Shown here: positions 27,224 to 36,940 of the stretch, in pieces
How positions within the stretch are numbered: the stretch's first letter is position 1
Layout of the letters: every line of letters starts with the position of its first letter
Assembly (NCBI RefSeq): GCF_000422365.1
Contig: NZ_AULQ01000011.1
Coordinates: 55,736-119,735 of the forward strand
Reading direction: 5' to 3'
DNA from: Mesoflavibacter zeaxanthinifaciens DSM 18436
GTDB lineage: Bacteria > Bacteroidota > Bacteroidia > Flavobacteriales > Flavobacteriaceae
Length of the DNA stretch: 64,000 nt
The notes under the pieces: generated by a model
The model's input: the letters and a program-made list of their open reading frames with translations, nothing else
Told to the model about the DNA's origin: nothing
Databases searched by the model: none
Position numbers and translations under genes: made by a program

Positions 27224-27850
27224 ATGAAAGCACTTCTTCATCCAACATATTTTCCTAGCATTGCACAATGTGTAGCTATTGCAAAAGCTGAAGATTTGGT
27301 GTTTGAAAAACATGATAATTTTCAAAAACAAACGTACCGTAATCGTACTTACATTTATGGTGCAAATGGTAAATTACAATTAAGTATTCCTATAATTCAC
27401 AGTCATAAAAACAGACAATTATACAAGGATGTAAAAATTAGTAATACCGAAAAATGGCAACAAATACACTGGAAAAGTCTTGAAGCTGCTTATCGCACGT
27501 CGCCTTTTTTTGAATATTATGAAGATGAATTTATTCCACTTTTCGAGAAAAGACATGAGTTTATTTATGATTTTAATTTAAAATGTTTTGAAGTTGTAAG
27601 TGATTGTCTTCAGTTAGATATGGATATTACTTATACTGAAAGTTATCAAACAAAGCATGACGATTTAACAGATTTTAGATCGCTTGTTAACGCCAGAAAA
27701 GAGCCTAATTTCAACTTTGAAAACTATAGACAAGTCTTTTTTGATAAATGTGGATATATAGATAATTTAAGTATTATAGACTTATTGTTTAATGAAGGAA
27801 CAAATGCGTTGACTTATTTAGAGAACCAAATACTACCTACACATGTATAA
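27224..27850 (+). CDS. WbqC family protein
   Basis: The 208-residue protein has the family opening LHPTYFPSIAQCVAIAKAEDLVFEKHDNFQKQTYRNRTYI, continued by LSIPI and a WKSLEAAYRTSPFFEYY segment near 85. WbqC proteins are linked to polysaccharide synthesis in some bacteria, but the reaction is not established. It overlaps the next gene by 8 nt. Confidence 0.88.
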   Translation: MKALLHPTYFPSIAQCVAIAKAEDLVFEKHDNFQKQTYRNRTYIYGANGKLQLSIPIIHSHKNRQLYKDVKISNTEKWQQIHWKSLEAAYRTSPFFEYYEDEFIPLFEKRHEFIYDFNLKCFEVVSDCLQLDMDITYTESYQTKHDDLTDFRSLVNARKEPNFNFENYRQVFFDKCGYIDNLSIIDLLFNEGTNALTYLENQILPTHV

Positions 27851-28148
27851 ACCAATTATACATTATGGTATTCACTTTATATTACCTTTAGTGGTTGCTG
27901 TTTTTTTCTATAAAAAAAATTGGAAAAGAGCTTATCTAATTATGATTTGTGGTATGCTAATAGATTTAGACCATATATTAGCAACGCCTATTTTTGCACC
28001 TAACAGATGTAGCATTAACTTTCATCCACTTCACTCCTATTATGCTATTGCTATTTACATACTACTTCTAATCCCCAAAAAAACACGCTTAATTGGATTA
28101 GGCTTAGTTATACATATCTTGGCAGATAGTGTAGACTGTTTACTTTAG
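27843..28148 (+). CDS. DUF6122 family small membrane protein
   Basis: The 101-residue protein has three or four hydrophobic segments and conserved His/Asp residues (HYGIHFILPL, GMLIDLDHILA, FHPLHSYYA, VIHILADSVDCLL). These resemble metal-dependent membrane hydrolases such as YdjM/DUF457. It is translationally coupled to wbqC. It overlaps the convergent EEP gene by 4 nt. Confidence 0.78.
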   Translation: MYKPIIHYGIHFILPLVVAVFFYKKNWKRAYLIMICGMLIDLDHILATPIFAPNRCSINFHPLHSYYAIAIYILLLIPKKTRLIGLGLVIHILADSVDCLL

Positions 28149-29170
28149 TTATCTTTTAAGCTTAATCTTGTCATTATAGGATAATGATCAGAATACTCTA
28201 CATCAAAAGTCTTAAAACTATCCACTTCAAAACTTTGGTCTGCTAGAATAAAATCTATTCTTAAAGGGAAAAACTTAAAATCGTAAGTGCGCCCAAAACC
28301 ATTACCTTGCTCTTTAAAAGTATCTTTTAAATCGCCTTTTACTTGATTGTATATATAAGAAAAAGCAGAGTTATTAAAATCTCCAGAAACAATCATTTTG
28401 TAAGGAGAATTGGATTTATGTTTTAAAAATAATTCGGCTTGAGTTTGTTGCTTTTTAAAAGTTTCACCTATACCATTAAAAATTTTTTCTCCTTCTTCTT
28501 GAGTTAAATTTTCTGTTTTAGTATTAAGTCGTAATGATTGAAAATGTACATTATAAACTCTAATTGTATCTTTATCTTTTACAATGTCTGCAAAAATGGC
28601 ATTATTAGCAGTATTAGGAAAATTAATCGAACCTGAATTAATTATTGGATATTGAGAAAAAATAGCTTGACCATATTTTGTTTTTTTACCCTCTAATTTT
28701 TCAAATTTATATTTAAAAAAAGATAAATCTACAGATTGATGTGGATGAAACTCTTGTATACACAACACATCTGGTTGCTCTTTTTTCACAAAATTAGTCA
28801 GCTTAGTTTGGATGTCTTTTTCTGCTATCCAATCGTAAAGATTAAATAGGCGTACATTATAATTCATCACAGATAGACTACTTTCTATATTTTTTTCGGA
28901 GTTTGAAAACTTATAAAAGGAACCAAATAATAGATAACCAATAGCTATAACAAGTAAAGAAAGTATGAGTTGCTTTTTGACTTTAAACAACCAATACACA
29001 AAAAATAATACGTTTAACAAAATTAAAAAAGGAACACCTAAACTTAGCACAGAAAGTGTAGCAAAAGTTTTTGGAGGTACATGAGGTAAAATATAAGATA
29101 GCAACAGTAGAAAAGCCACAATAGAATTGAGAAAAAAAACGATTTTTTCAAAAAATTTCAACTTTTTCAT
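28145..29170 (-). CDS. Endonuclease/exonuclease/phosphatase family protein, membrane anchored
   Basis: The 341-residue protein has three N-terminal membrane helices (residues 8-95) and then an EEP fold. The motifs are MNYNVRLFN near 103, IQEFHPHQSV near 137, SGDFNNSAF near 263 and SDHYPIMTRL near 328. The catalytic domain should face outside or the periplasm, so a nucleic acid or phospho-lipid substrate is open. It is last in the mutL-rhomboid operon. Confidence 0.87.
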   Translation of the reverse strand: MKKLKFFEKIVFFLNSIVAFLLLLSYILPHVPPKTFATLSVLSLGVPFLILLNVLFFVYWLFKVKKQLILSLLVIAIGYLLFGSFYKFSNSEKNIESSLSVMNYNVRLFNLYDWIAEKDIQTKLTNFVKKEQPDVLCIQEFHPHQSVDLSFFKYKFEKLEGKKTKYGQAIFSQYPIINSGSINFPNTANNAIFADIVKDKDTIRVYNVHFQSLRLNTKTENLTQEEGEKIFNGIGETFKKQQTQAELFLKHKSNSPYKMIVSGDFNNSAFSYIYNQVKGDLKDTFKEQGNGFGRTYDFKFFPLRIDFILADQSFEVDSFKTFDVEYSDHYPIMTRLSLKDN

Positions 29171-29197
29171 ATCATATTTCCTCAGTTACTTTAGTTG

Positions 29198-30055
29198 TTA
29201 TTTTCCTGCTCTAAAAAGAAAATCTTTCTCTTCTTTAGTCAAACTATCGTAACCACTTTTACTTATTTTATCTAGAATAGTATCTATTTTTTTTTGTGTA
29301 TTAAGCTCGTTAAATTCTTTTTTATCATAACCAGCTACTTTACTTTTCCTTTTATGAACGGTTTTTAAGTTTGATTTATTATTTGGCTTAAACCAACTAG
29401 CTATATTATCCATAAAACGACCAAAACCTGCACCTATATCATTGCCTTTTTCTAATTTTTTTGCATAAACAAAACCTAATAAAGCTCCTCCTAAATGTGC
29501 TAAACTTCCACCTGCGTTACTACCAAACAAACCTATAATATCAAAAGCTACAAATGCTACAGCTATCCACCATAATTTTAAATTGAAAGTAAAAAATCTT
29601 ATATTTTTATCGGGTAAATAAGCGCTTAAAAAAATTAATAACGCACTAACGCCACCAGAAGCACCAATTAGATAAGCATTTGCTGAAAAGAAACTAGAAA
29701 AAACATTATAACCAAATAAAAAGGCTAAACCACCTACAATTATTCCTAAAAAATAAATATTAAGCGCCATTTTAGGATTGAATAAGTTCATAAATATTCT
29801 TCCTAAAAGGTATAACCAAAGCATATTAAAAATCATATGAAATAAACCAAAATGCACAAATCCATAAGTAAAGATTGTCCACGGTTTATATAATACATCA
29901 TAAAAGTCGCTTTGTAGTCTTAACCATTTAAAAACACTAGGAACAATAGGATTTAAGATTAATGCAAGCAAAAAGATAATCACATTAATGACTATAACTT
30001 TTTCTAGCACATTAAGCCTAGCGTATTTATATTTTAATTGATCTATTTGACTCAT
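29198..30055 (-). CDS. Rhomboid intramembrane serine protease with C-terminal DUF6576-like tail
   Basis: The 285-residue protein has six hydrophobic segments. The catalytic serine is in IGASGGVSALL (about Ser150) and the histidine in SLAHLGGALLGF (about 200). A soluble tail of about 80 residues ends in ILDKISKSGYDSLTKEEKDF, typical of the Bacteroidetes rhomboid tail domain. It follows a second rhomboid gene without a gap. Confidence 0.9.
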   Translation of the reverse strand: MSQIDQLKYKYARLNVLEKVIVINVIIFLLALILNPIVPSVFKWLRLQSDFYDVLYKPWTIFTYGFVHFGLFHMIFNMLWLYLLGRIFMNLFNPKMALNIYFLGIIVGGLAFLFGYNVFSSFFSANAYLIGASGGVSALLIFLSAYLPDKNIRFFTFNLKLWWIAVAFVAFDIIGLFGSNAGGSLAHLGGALLGFVYAKKLEKGNDIGAGFGRFMDNIASWFKPNNKSNLKTVHKRKSKVAGYDKKEFNELNTQKKIDTILDKISKSGYDSLTKEEKDFLFRAGK

Positions 30056-30808
30056 TTATCTATCCCAACGATTTTGATTGAATTGATTTTTCTTCCAATA
30101 CCACATAATAAAAAATCCGACTAAAGCACCACCAACATGAGCTAAATAAGCGGTATTACTTGGACTAAAAAATGATTGACCTGTAACAGCAGATATTACA
30201 TCTAAGATAATTATCCCGGGAATAAAGTATTTAGCTTTTATAGGAATTGGTAAGAAAATCATCATTAGCTCTGCGTTTGGATTCATCATACCAAATGCTG
30301 CTAAAATTCCCATTATACAACCTGATGCACCAACCATTGTACTGTTGTATGAGTTATACGCAGATTGTAATTCTGTAATCATTTCTTGAGGTACATTGTT
30401 GTATACTCTTCCTGTATTCATCATGTCAAAAAACTGATCTGATGTCACTCCAGAAGCCATCAACTGCTCGTAAGCAGGTAAATAATTAAAATATGCACCA
30501 CCTAATTGAAACAATGCAGCTCCTAAACCTGCAGAAAAATAGATAAACAAAAATTTATTTCTTCCTAAGCGATATTCTACGGGAGAACCAAACATCCATA
30601 ACGCAAACATATTAAAAAAGATATGTCCAATACTACCGTGCATGAACATATGCGTTACTATTTGCCAAGGTTTAAAACTATCACTTGCAGGAAAATGAAG
30701 CGCAAACCATTCATAAAAAGCTTCTCCGCCACCAACAGTAACCGTTCCAATGAAAAAAATTACATTGATAATTATAAGGTGTTTTACGGTATCTGAAATT
30801 CTCATCAT
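30056..30808 (-). CDS. Rhomboid intramembrane serine protease
   Basis: The 250-residue protein has serine in VGASGCIMGIL and histidine in YLAHVGGALVGFF, both within membrane segments, and the HMFMHGSIGHIFFNMFALWMFG signature near residue 48. It has an insertion (about residues 115-145) between helices. It lies between mutL (3-nt gap) and the second rhomboid (no gap). Confidence 0.9.
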   Translation of the reverse strand: MMRISDTVKHLIIINVIFFIGTVTVGGGEAFYEWFALHFPASDSFKPWQIVTHMFMHGSIGHIFFNMFALWMFGSPVEYRLGRNKFLFIYFSAGLGAALFQLGGAYFNYLPAYEQLMASGVTSDQFFDMMNTGRVYNNVPQEMITELQSAYNSYNSTMVGASGCIMGILAAFGMMNPNAELMMIFLPIPIKAKYFIPGIIILDVISAVTGQSFFSPSNTAYLAHVGGALVGFFIMWYWKKNQFNQNRWDR

Positions 30809-30811
30809 AAC

Positions 30812-32683
30812 TTACATAAATTTCTTTTCAAGTTCATCAACAGTCATCGTAATAAACGTTGTTTTATTGGTCGGTGACACACTTGGTTCTTTACAAGCAA
30901 ACAGCCTGTTTACTAAGTGTTCTTGCTCTGTATTTGTTAAGGTTTGTCCTGTTTTTATAGCTAAACTTTTCGCCATAGATTTTGCTAATAAATCTGCTGC
31001 AGAAAAATGGCTGTCTGGCACTTCGTTTTCTACATCACTTATTAGCTGCTCTAAGATTATAGATACTTCACTTTCTGGGACATTTACAGGCACGCCAGTA
31101 ATCACTACAATTTCATCTTTAACATGTGTAAATACAAATCCTGTAGCTTCTAAATCTTCTTGTAGTTGTTGAATTAATTTAATTTCTTGCTTAGAAAAAT
31201 GTAATTCTAACGGAAATAATAACTGCTGACTTACACCTTCTTTTACAGTTATATTTTGAAGGTATTCTTCATACAATACACGTTGATGTGCCTTATGCTG
31301 GTCTATAACCAACATACCCGATTTTATGGTACTTATTATAAACTTATTATTAAGCTGATAGGTAGTTTGCTTCTGCTCTACTTCATTTTCGTTTTCAAAA
31401 ATTGAAGCGGTTTCTGGTTCGCTTTCAAAAGTTACTTCGTTAAAATTTGAAGCCGATTGATTGCCTTTAGATTCTAATCCAACATACAAACTTTCCCAAC
31501 TTGTTCCTCTATCTTTTTTAAATGAAGGCGAAGTTGAAAATGAAGATGCAGATGAAGACGACTTGCTAGTAACAACTTCATCTTTAAAGGGATTAAAACT
31601 ACTATCTACCTCAACCGAAGGTGCAGATTTTTGTTGATAATTATAAGGTGTATCTAAATTTGCATCGCGTTCAAAATCTAAAACTGGTGCAATATTAAAC
31701 TGTCCCAAACTATGCTTTACTGCAGATCTTAAGATGGCGTACAATGTATGCTCATCGTCAAATTTAATCTCAGTTTTTGTTGGATGAATATTAATATCTA
31801 TGGTTTGCGGATTTACCGTTAAGTTTAAAAAATAACTTGGTTGTGCACCATCTTTAAGTAAACCTTCAAACGCTGAATTTATTGCGTGACTTAAATAGGC
31901 GCTTTTAATAAAACGATTATTTACAAAGAAAAACTGCTCGTTACGACTTTTCTTGGCAAATTCTGGTTTACCAACAAATCCAGAAATGGTTAGTACCTCT
32001 GTAGCTTCTTCTACAGGTACTAATTTTTCGTTGGTTTTAGTCCCAAAAATATTAACTATACGCTGCCTATAATTGCTTTCAGGAAGATTAAATGTTTCGC
32101 TTCCGTTATGAAACATAGAAAATGTTATGCTAGGATGTGCTAATGCCACACGATGAAACTCGTCTATAACATGACGTAATTCGACAGCATTAGATTTTAA
32201 AAAATTTCGTCGTGCAGGAATATTAAAAAACAAGTTTTTTACAGCTAACGATGTTCCTTTTGGTGTTACGACTACATCTTGATTTTTAACTTCGCTACCT
32301 TCAATTTCTATACAAGTACCAAGCTCGTCATCTTCCTGTTTTGTCTTTAGCTCAACATGCGCAATTGCAGCGATACTAGCTAAAGCTTCGCCACGAAACC
32401 CTTTTGTGTTTAATTGAAATAAGTCTTCTGCATTTCGGATTTTTGATGTAGCATGACGCTCAAAACTCAATCTAGCGTCGGTTGCACTCATTCCTTTTCC
32501 GTTATCGATAACTTGTATTAATGTTTTACCAGCATCTTTTACAATTAATTTTATTGTTGTTGCTCCAGCATCAATTGCGTTTTCTAAAAGCTCTTTTACG
32601 ACAGATGCAGGACGTTGTACTACTTCTCCTGCAGCAATTTGATTAGCAACATGATCTGGTAATAATTGAATGATATCTGCCAT
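30812..32683 (-). CDS. mutL: DNA mismatch repair protein MutL
   Basis: The 623-residue protein has the GHKL ATPase motifs LLENAIDAGA (near 32), DNGKGM (near 61) and TKGFRGEALASI (near 89), and the transducer domain up to about 330. A Ser-rich linker (370-400) and a C-terminal dimerisation domain follow. The endonuclease motif DQHKAHQRVLYEE (near 460) is the variant of DQHAAHER. It couples MutS recognition to strand removal. Confidence 0.95.
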   Translation of the reverse strand: MADIIQLLPDHVANQIAAGEVVQRPASVVKELLENAIDAGATTIKLIVKDAGKTLIQVIDNGKGMSATDARLSFERHATSKIRNAEDLFQLNTKGFRGEALASIAAIAHVELKTKQEDDELGTCIEIEGSEVKNQDVVVTPKGTSLAVKNLFFNIPARRNFLKSNAVELRHVIDEFHRVALAHPSITFSMFHNGSETFNLPESNYRQRIVNIFGTKTNEKLVPVEEATEVLTISGFVGKPEFAKKSRNEQFFFVNNRFIKSAYLSHAINSAFEGLLKDGAQPSYFLNLTVNPQTIDINIHPTKTEIKFDDEHTLYAILRSAVKHSLGQFNIAPVLDFERDANLDTPYNYQQKSAPSVEVDSSFNPFKDEVVTSKSSSSASSFSTSPSFKKDRGTSWESLYVGLESKGNQSASNFNEVTFESEPETASIFENENEVEQKQTTYQLNNKFIISTIKSGMLVIDQHKAHQRVLYEEYLQNITVKEGVSQQLLFPLELHFSKQEIKLIQQLQEDLEATGFVFTHVKDEIVVITGVPVNVPESEVSIILEQLISDVENEVPDSHFSAADLLAKSMAKSLAIKTGQTLTNTEQEHLVNRLFACKEPSVSPTNKTTFITMTVDELEKKFM

Positions 32684-32686
32684 ATT

Positions 32687-32968
32687 CTAATTTGGGAAGA
32701 AAATGGATAGGTCAAAACCAATAATCAATAAAAATAAAAACACTAAGACTGCAACAATTATCAAAATGCGTCTATTTGCAGCTTGATCTGGGTTATGTTT
32801 TAACTCGTCTATTGCGTTATTAAATTTTTGTTTTATGTTTTTGTTATCACCTACCGTTGTTCTAAAATCGTCAAATTTGTGTTTTATTTCATATGGGCTT
32901 CCTTCACCTTTATAATATCTTGGTGTGTAACTAAACTTTTTGTTTTTTCGTCTTGTTAGAAGTCCCAT
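32687..32968 (-). CDS. Small basic single-pass membrane protein, unknown function
   Basis: The 93-residue protein has an N-terminal basic stretch (RRKNKKFSYTPRYYKGEG), a helical middle and one C-terminal membrane segment (about residues 70-88). Its start resembles that of the 72-residue protein encoded 2 nt upstream (shared pattern RKNKxFxYxxRxxK), so the two are probably paralogues. Such proteins in Flavobacteriia have been labelled riboflavin synthase subunit beta, which the sequence does not support. Confidence 0.75.
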   Translation of the reverse strand: MGLLTRRKNKKFSYTPRYYKGEGSPYEIKHKFDDFRTTVGDNKNIKQKFNNAIDELKHNPDQAANRRILIIVAVLVFLFLLIIGFDLSIFFPN

Positions 32969-32970
32969 AA

Positions 32971-33189
32971 TTATTTAATTTTTGTGTCTAAGTAATACAT
33001 TAAGATAGCAATAAATACTAAAAGTCCTATTAAAAGGAACAAGGTATTACTCTTTTTTCTTCCAGAAATAGAAGGTCTTGCCTCTCTCCAACTAGATTTC
33101 ATACTTTCTTTTAATTGAGAAGCAGAATCGTTGTCTTTATTAAAACGAGATTTGTAAGTAAATGTTTTATTTTTTCTTTGACCAAACAA
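32971..33189 (-). CDS. Small basic single-pass membrane protein, paralogue-like
   Basis: The 72-residue protein starts MFGQRKNKTFTYKSRFNK, followed by a polar helix and a C-terminal membrane segment (about residues 48-68). It shares the RKNKxFxY start with the next gene and lies at the head of the mutL operon. Function unknown. Confidence 0.72.
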   Translation of the reverse strand: MFGQRKNKTFTYKSRFNKDNDSASQLKESMKSSWREARPSISGRKKSNTLFLLIGLLVFIAILMYYLDTKIK

Positions 33190-33366
33190 TGCTAAATGGT
33201 ATTACTAGTAAGTTCAAATTTACTGAAAATACTAGAGATTGCTGGTTAGAGAATGCTAAAAATTGTTAACAAAAAGGAATAGCTAGCTGTTAGAAATATT
33301 AAATAAACTAACATTAACTACACACTAAATACTGAAAACTCAATAATCAATACTATATACAGAAAT

Positions 33367-33846
33367 CTATGCGTTCTCTCTTAATTGTGCCATTTTTAAG
33401 GCAGCTACAGCAGCTTCTACACCTTTATTACCATGTTTACCGCCAGAACGGTCAATTGCTTGTTGCAAAGTATTATCTGTAAGCACACAGAAAATTACAG
33501 GTGTTTCGTGCTGTACGTTTAGATCTTTAATTCCTTGTGATACAGAATCACAAACAAAATCAAAATGCTTTGTCTCGCCTTGTATTACGCTACCAATTGC
33601 TATTACAACATCTACCAGTTGTTCTTGCATTTTTTTACTTCCGTAAATTAGCTCATAGCTACCTGGCACATGCCAAACTACAATGTTGTCTGGTATAACA
33701 CCATGTTCTAAAAGTGTGTCTTTTGCTCCTTTTAAAAGACCTTCGGTTATATTATCGTTCCATTCTGAAACAACAATCCCAAACCGAAATTGCTTTCCGT
33801 TTGGGATTGATGCTTTATCGTAAGCTGATAAATCTGTTGTTGCCAT
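33367..33846 (-). CDS. ribH: 6,7-dimethyl-8-ribityllumazine synthase
   Basis: The 159-residue protein has the typical lumazine synthase motifs [16 protein letters not shown] (28-43), [14 protein letters not shown] (near 60), [14 protein letters not shown] (near 86) and GNKGVEAA near 139. It condenses the butanone phosphate with the ribitylamino pyrimidine in riboflavin synthesis. It lies 6 nt downstream of a TPR gene on the same strand. Confidence 0.95.
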   Translation of the reverse strand: MATTDLSAYDKASIPNGKQFRFGIVVSEWNDNITEGLLKGAKDTLLEHGVIPDNIVVWHVPGSYELIYGSKKMQEQLVDVVIAIGSVIQGETKHFDFVCDSVSQGIKDLNVQHETPVIFCVLTDNTLQQAIDRSGGKHGNKGVEAAVAALKMAQLRENA

Positions 33847-33852
33847 ATTATT

Positions 33853-34623
33853 TTATTTTGACATCGCTTGTGCTTTTCCTATAAATACTTCTGAGTTTTT
33901 AGCTTCAGGAGCATCTGGATAGTTATCTTTAATTTTGTTAAATAAGTCTAATGCTTTAGAAGTATTACCCATATTTAAAGCTGTTACACCTGCTTTATAT
34001 AAAAACGTTGGTGTAGTAAATTCGTTTTGACGTAAGTTAGCTGCTTTTAAATAATAGTCTAAAGCCTGCTCTTCTTGGTTTAATTGCATAAACGCATCAC
34101 CTATTGCTCCTTTAGCCATTGGCGCTAAAGCTTCGTCTTCACTTTTAAAATCGTCTAAGTAAGCAATTGCTTTTTCGTAGTCTTTTAAATTTAAGTATGC
34201 CATACCTGCATAGTAGTTTGCTAAGTTACCAGCATCTGTACCACTGTATTGATCTACGATATCTGTTAATCCTAACTTACCTTCTCCTCCACTTAAAGCT
34301 AAATTGTATAAAGAGTCTTTATTTGCTGTAGCTGTTACAGCATCATTAAAATACTTTTTTGCTTGGTACATCTCATTCATAGCAGTTGCTTGTTTTGGTT
34401 TTGCTACAAATTGTTGGTAACCTAAGTACCCTAAAACTAAAGCAGCTATAACACCAATTACTATAAAGATGTTTTTTTGATTTTTTTCTACAAACTCTTC
34501 TGCTTTGTTTGCAGACTCGTCTAAAGTATTAAATACTTCTGCTGTTGTAGATTCTTCTTCTACTTCTATTTCTTTTTCAACTTTCGTCTTAGGTTTGTAT
34601 CCTCTTTTCTTATACGTTGCCAT
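33853..34623 (-). CDS. Membrane-anchored tetratricopeptide repeat protein
   Basis: I choose ATG 34623 (MATYKKRGYKPKTK) over the in-frame start 24 nt upstream, because the family begins with this basic segment. The 256-residue product has a basic/acidic cytosolic N-terminus, one membrane helix near residues 54-73 and TPR-like repeats (AYLNLKDYEKAIAYLDDF, AFMQLNQEEQALDYYLKAA). This is the YfgM-like layout of Bacteroidetes. It may assist envelope protein folding. It is divergent from recF. Confidence 0.85.
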   Translation of the reverse strand: MATYKKRGYKPKTKVEKEIEVEEESTTAEVFNTLDESANKAEEFVEKNQKNIFIVIGVIAALVLGYLGYQQFVAKPKQATAMNEMYQAKKYFNDAVTATANKDSLYNLALSGGEGKLGLTDIVDQYSGTDAGNLANYYAGMAYLNLKDYEKAIAYLDDFKSEDEALAPMAKGAIGDAFMQLNQEEQALDYYLKAANLRQNEFTTPTFLYKAGVTALNMGNTSKALDLFNKIKDNYPDAPEAKNSEVFIGKAQAMSK

Positions 34624-34756
34624 ACTTCGTTTTATTAATGCGCACAAAAATATAATTTTTCTTCATAAATAAAAGCCTATTTATTTGATATTTTTCAATA
34701 ATTTGCACTTCTTATTGTGGTAACACTATTTAGCACACTTTTTTTATATTATATCC

Positions 34757-35836
34757 ATGATTTTAAAATCACTTTCGCTTTTAAATTATAAGAATTTTGA
34801 CACCAAAACTTTTGAGTTTGATACTACTATTAATTGCCTAGTCGGTAATAATGGTGTAGGAAAAACTAATGTTTTAGATGCTATCTACCATCTTTCTTTT
34901 GGTAAAAGCTATTTTAATCCGGTCTCTTCACAGAATATTAGACATGATGAAGATTTTTTTGTTATTAATGGCGAATATGATAAAGATAATAAAACCGAAA
35001 ACATTGTTGTTAGCTTAAAAAAAGGACAAAAAAAAGTTATAAAGCGTAACACAAAAGCTTATGATAAATTTAGTGATCATATTGGCTTTTTACCTCTTGT
35101 AATTATTTCTCCAGCAGATAGAGATTTAATAATTGAGGGCAGCGATACCAGAAGAAAATTTATTGACAGTGTAATTAGTCAAAACGATAAAAACTACTTA
35201 AGTCATTTAATAAACTACAATAAAGTATTGGCGCAACGTAATTCGTTATTAAAATATTTTGCTGCTAACCATACGTACAACCAAGACACTATTGATGTGT
35301 ATAACGAACAGTTAAATACTTATGGAACAGAAATTTTTGAAAAACGTAAAGCATTTTTAAAATCTTTTGTTCCTATTTTTAAAGAACGTTATAAAGCCAT
35401 TAGCGATAATAACGAAGCTATAGATTTAGATTACAAAAGCCATCTTTTTGATGATGATTTAAATACACTTTTACGCCAAAACATAAATAAAGATAAAGCT
35501 TTACAATACACAAGTGTTGGTGTACACAAAGACGATTTAATATTTAATATTGATGATCATCCTATAAAAAAGTTTGGTAGTCAAGGACAGCAAAAATCTT
35601 TTTTAATTGCATTAAAACTTGCACAATTTGATAGTATAAAAGCCGAAAGTGGTAGTAATCCAATATTACTTTTAGATGATATTTTTGATAAGTTAGACGA
35701 AACTAGAGTTGCTCAAATTATTAAGCTAGTTGATGACGAAAATTTTGGTCAGATTTTTATAAGCGATACACATGCAGATCGTACAGAAAATGTAGTAAAA
35801 CAAGTACATCAAAGTTATAAAATATTTAAACTATAA
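34757..35836 (+). CDS. recF: DNA replication/repair protein RecF
   Basis: The 359-residue SMC-like ATPase has Walker [24 protein letters not shown] near 30, [14 protein letters not shown] near 127 (RecF family), the signature [16 protein letters not shown] near 274 and Walker [15 protein letters not shown] near 305. It loads RecA at gaps together with RecO and RecR. Confidence 0.94.
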   Translation: MILKSLSLLNYKNFDTKTFEFDTTINCLVGNNGVGKTNVLDAIYHLSFGKSYFNPVSSQNIRHDEDFFVINGEYDKDNKTENIVVSLKKGQKKVIKRNTKAYDKFSDHIGFLPLVIISPADRDLIIEGSDTRRKFIDSVISQNDKNYLSHLINYNKVLAQRNSLLKYFAANHTYNQDTIDVYNEQLNTYGTEIFEKRKAFLKSFVPIFKERYKAISDNNEAIDLDYKSHLFDDDLNTLLRQNINKDKALQYTSVGVHKDDLIFNIDDHPIKKFGSQGQQKSFLIALKLAQFDSIKAESGSNPILLLDDIFDKLDETRVAQIIKLVDDENFGQIFISDTHADRTENVVKQVHQSYKIFKL

Positions 35837-35846
35837 TTTTTTAAAA

Positions 35847-36260
35847 ATGAAAAAATTAATCTTTATATTCATTTTAGCAATCTTTAGTTGCTCTAAAGAC
35901 AAAACACAATTCACTAATAATTTAGAAGGCTATTGGGAAATAAAAGAAGTAAAACTAAATAATGGAGTAGAAAAACAATATACTGTTAACGAAACTATTG
36001 ATTATATAGAAATCACATCAGACTCTTCTGGATTTAGAAAAAAAATGAAACCTGAGTTTGATGGTACTTTTAAGACTTCAAAAAACTCAGAAACTTTCAC
36101 TTTCAAAATAGAAAACGACAGTTTTAACTTACATTACAAAACACCATACCATAACTGGAAAGAAACTATTTTAGATATTTCTAAAGATGAAATGAAAGTA
36201 ATAAACCAAAGCAAAGACGTATATTTATATAAACGTTACACACCAATAAACATTCAATAA
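35847..36260 (+). CDS. Lipocalin-like lipoprotein
   Basis: The 137-residue protein has a lipoprotein signal (IFSC, Cys15) and a beta-rich body opening with NNLEGYWEIKEVKLNNG, as in small lipocalin-like lipoproteins of Bacteroidetes. It lies 10 nt after recF and overlaps the DUF721 ATG by 1 nt (TAATG). Ligand unknown. Confidence 0.75.
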   Translation: MKKLIFIFILAIFSCSKDKTQFTNNLEGYWEIKEVKLNNGVEKQYTVNETIDYIEITSDSSGFRKKMKPEFDGTFKTSKNSETFTFKIENDSFNLHYKTPYHNWKETILDISKDEMKVINQSKDVYLYKRYTPINIQ

Positions 36261-36556
36261 TGGCCAAACGAAATAACGATATATTAAACCTACAAGATGT
36301 CTTAAAAGAATTTGTTACAGAAAATAAGCTAGAAACTGGTTTAGACAAAGTACAAGTTAGAGAAGCCTGGATAAAACTTATGGGTAATGGTATTAACAAC
36401 TACACAACAAATATTCAATTAAAAAGAGACACACTATATATACAATTAAGCTCTAGTGCCTTAAGAGAAGAACTAAGCTACGGAAAAGAAAAAATCATAA
36501 ATCTTATTAATGAAGAGCTAGGTAAAAATATAGTTAATAAAATAGTACTCAGATAA
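36260..36556 (+). CDS. DUF721 family protein
   Basis: The 98-residue protein has the DUF721 (DciA-like) pattern: a helical N-terminus ILNLQDVLKEFVTENKLETGLDKVQVREAWIKLMG and a beta hairpin LYIQLSSSALREELSYGKEKIINLINEELG. DciA proteins help load the replicative helicase in many bacteria; a similar role is likely next to recF but not shown. Confidence 0.85.
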   Translation: MAKRNNDILNLQDVLKEFVTENKLETGLDKVQVREAWIKLMGNGINNYTTNIQLKRDTLYIQLSSSALREELSYGKEKIINLINEELGKNIVNKIVLR

Positions 36557-36609
36557 TTGAAAAATTTTTATCGTTTTTTTTATTTTTTTGAAAAATTTTA
36601 AAAATAACG

Positions 36610-36638
36610 TTGAGTTAATATTATAAACTCTATCTTTG
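36610..36638 (+). promoter_or_regulatory. Promoter of the cold-shock gene
   Basis: TTG at 36610-36612, an 18-nt spacer and TATCTTTG at 36631-36638 give an exact match to TTG-N18-TAnnTTTG. The start should be near 36644, leaving a short AT-rich leader before the ATG at 36669. Confidence 0.8.
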
Positions 36639-36668
36639 GCACATTATTAACAAATTTTTTTTATTACA

Positions 36669-36860
36669 ATGGCTCAAGGCACAGTAAAATTTTTCAATGA
36701 TTCTAAAGGTTATGGTTTTATAACTGAAGAAGGATCTAACAAAGACCATTTCGTTCACATCTCAGGTCTAATTGACGAAGTTAGAGAAGGAGATGAAGTA
36801 GAGTTTGATCTACAAGAAGGACGTAAAGGTATGAACGCAGTAAATGTAAAAGTAGTATAA
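36669..36860 (+). CDS. CspA-family cold-shock protein
   Basis: The 63-residue OB-fold protein has RNP1 KGYGFITEE (residues 13-21) and RNP2 DHFVHIS (27-33). It binds single-stranded RNA/DNA as a chaperone. It has its own strong promoter and a terminator, so it is a stand-alone, probably abundant transcript. Confidence 0.95.
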   Translation: MAQGTVKFFNDSKGYGFITEEGSNKDHFVHISGLIDEVREGDEVEFDLQEGRKGMNAVNVKVV

Positions 36861-36886
36861 TATATATTTTCTATTTAAACGATTAC

Positions 36887-36920
36887 AAAAAAAGCCTTTC
36901 TAAATTAGAAAGGCTTTTTT
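36887..36920. terminator. Bidirectional terminator between cspA and ndk
   Basis: An A-run plus GCCTTTCTAA pairs with TTAGAAAGGC plus T-run around a one-base centre. It is symmetric, so it can end both converging transcripts. Confidence 0.9.
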
Positions 36921-36940
36921 AGTTATATATGTTTTATTAT

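Noticed and set aside
32687..32968. Riboflavin synthase subunit beta
   Set aside because: No similarity to lumazine or riboflavin synthase folds; the label probably spread from the nearby ribH.
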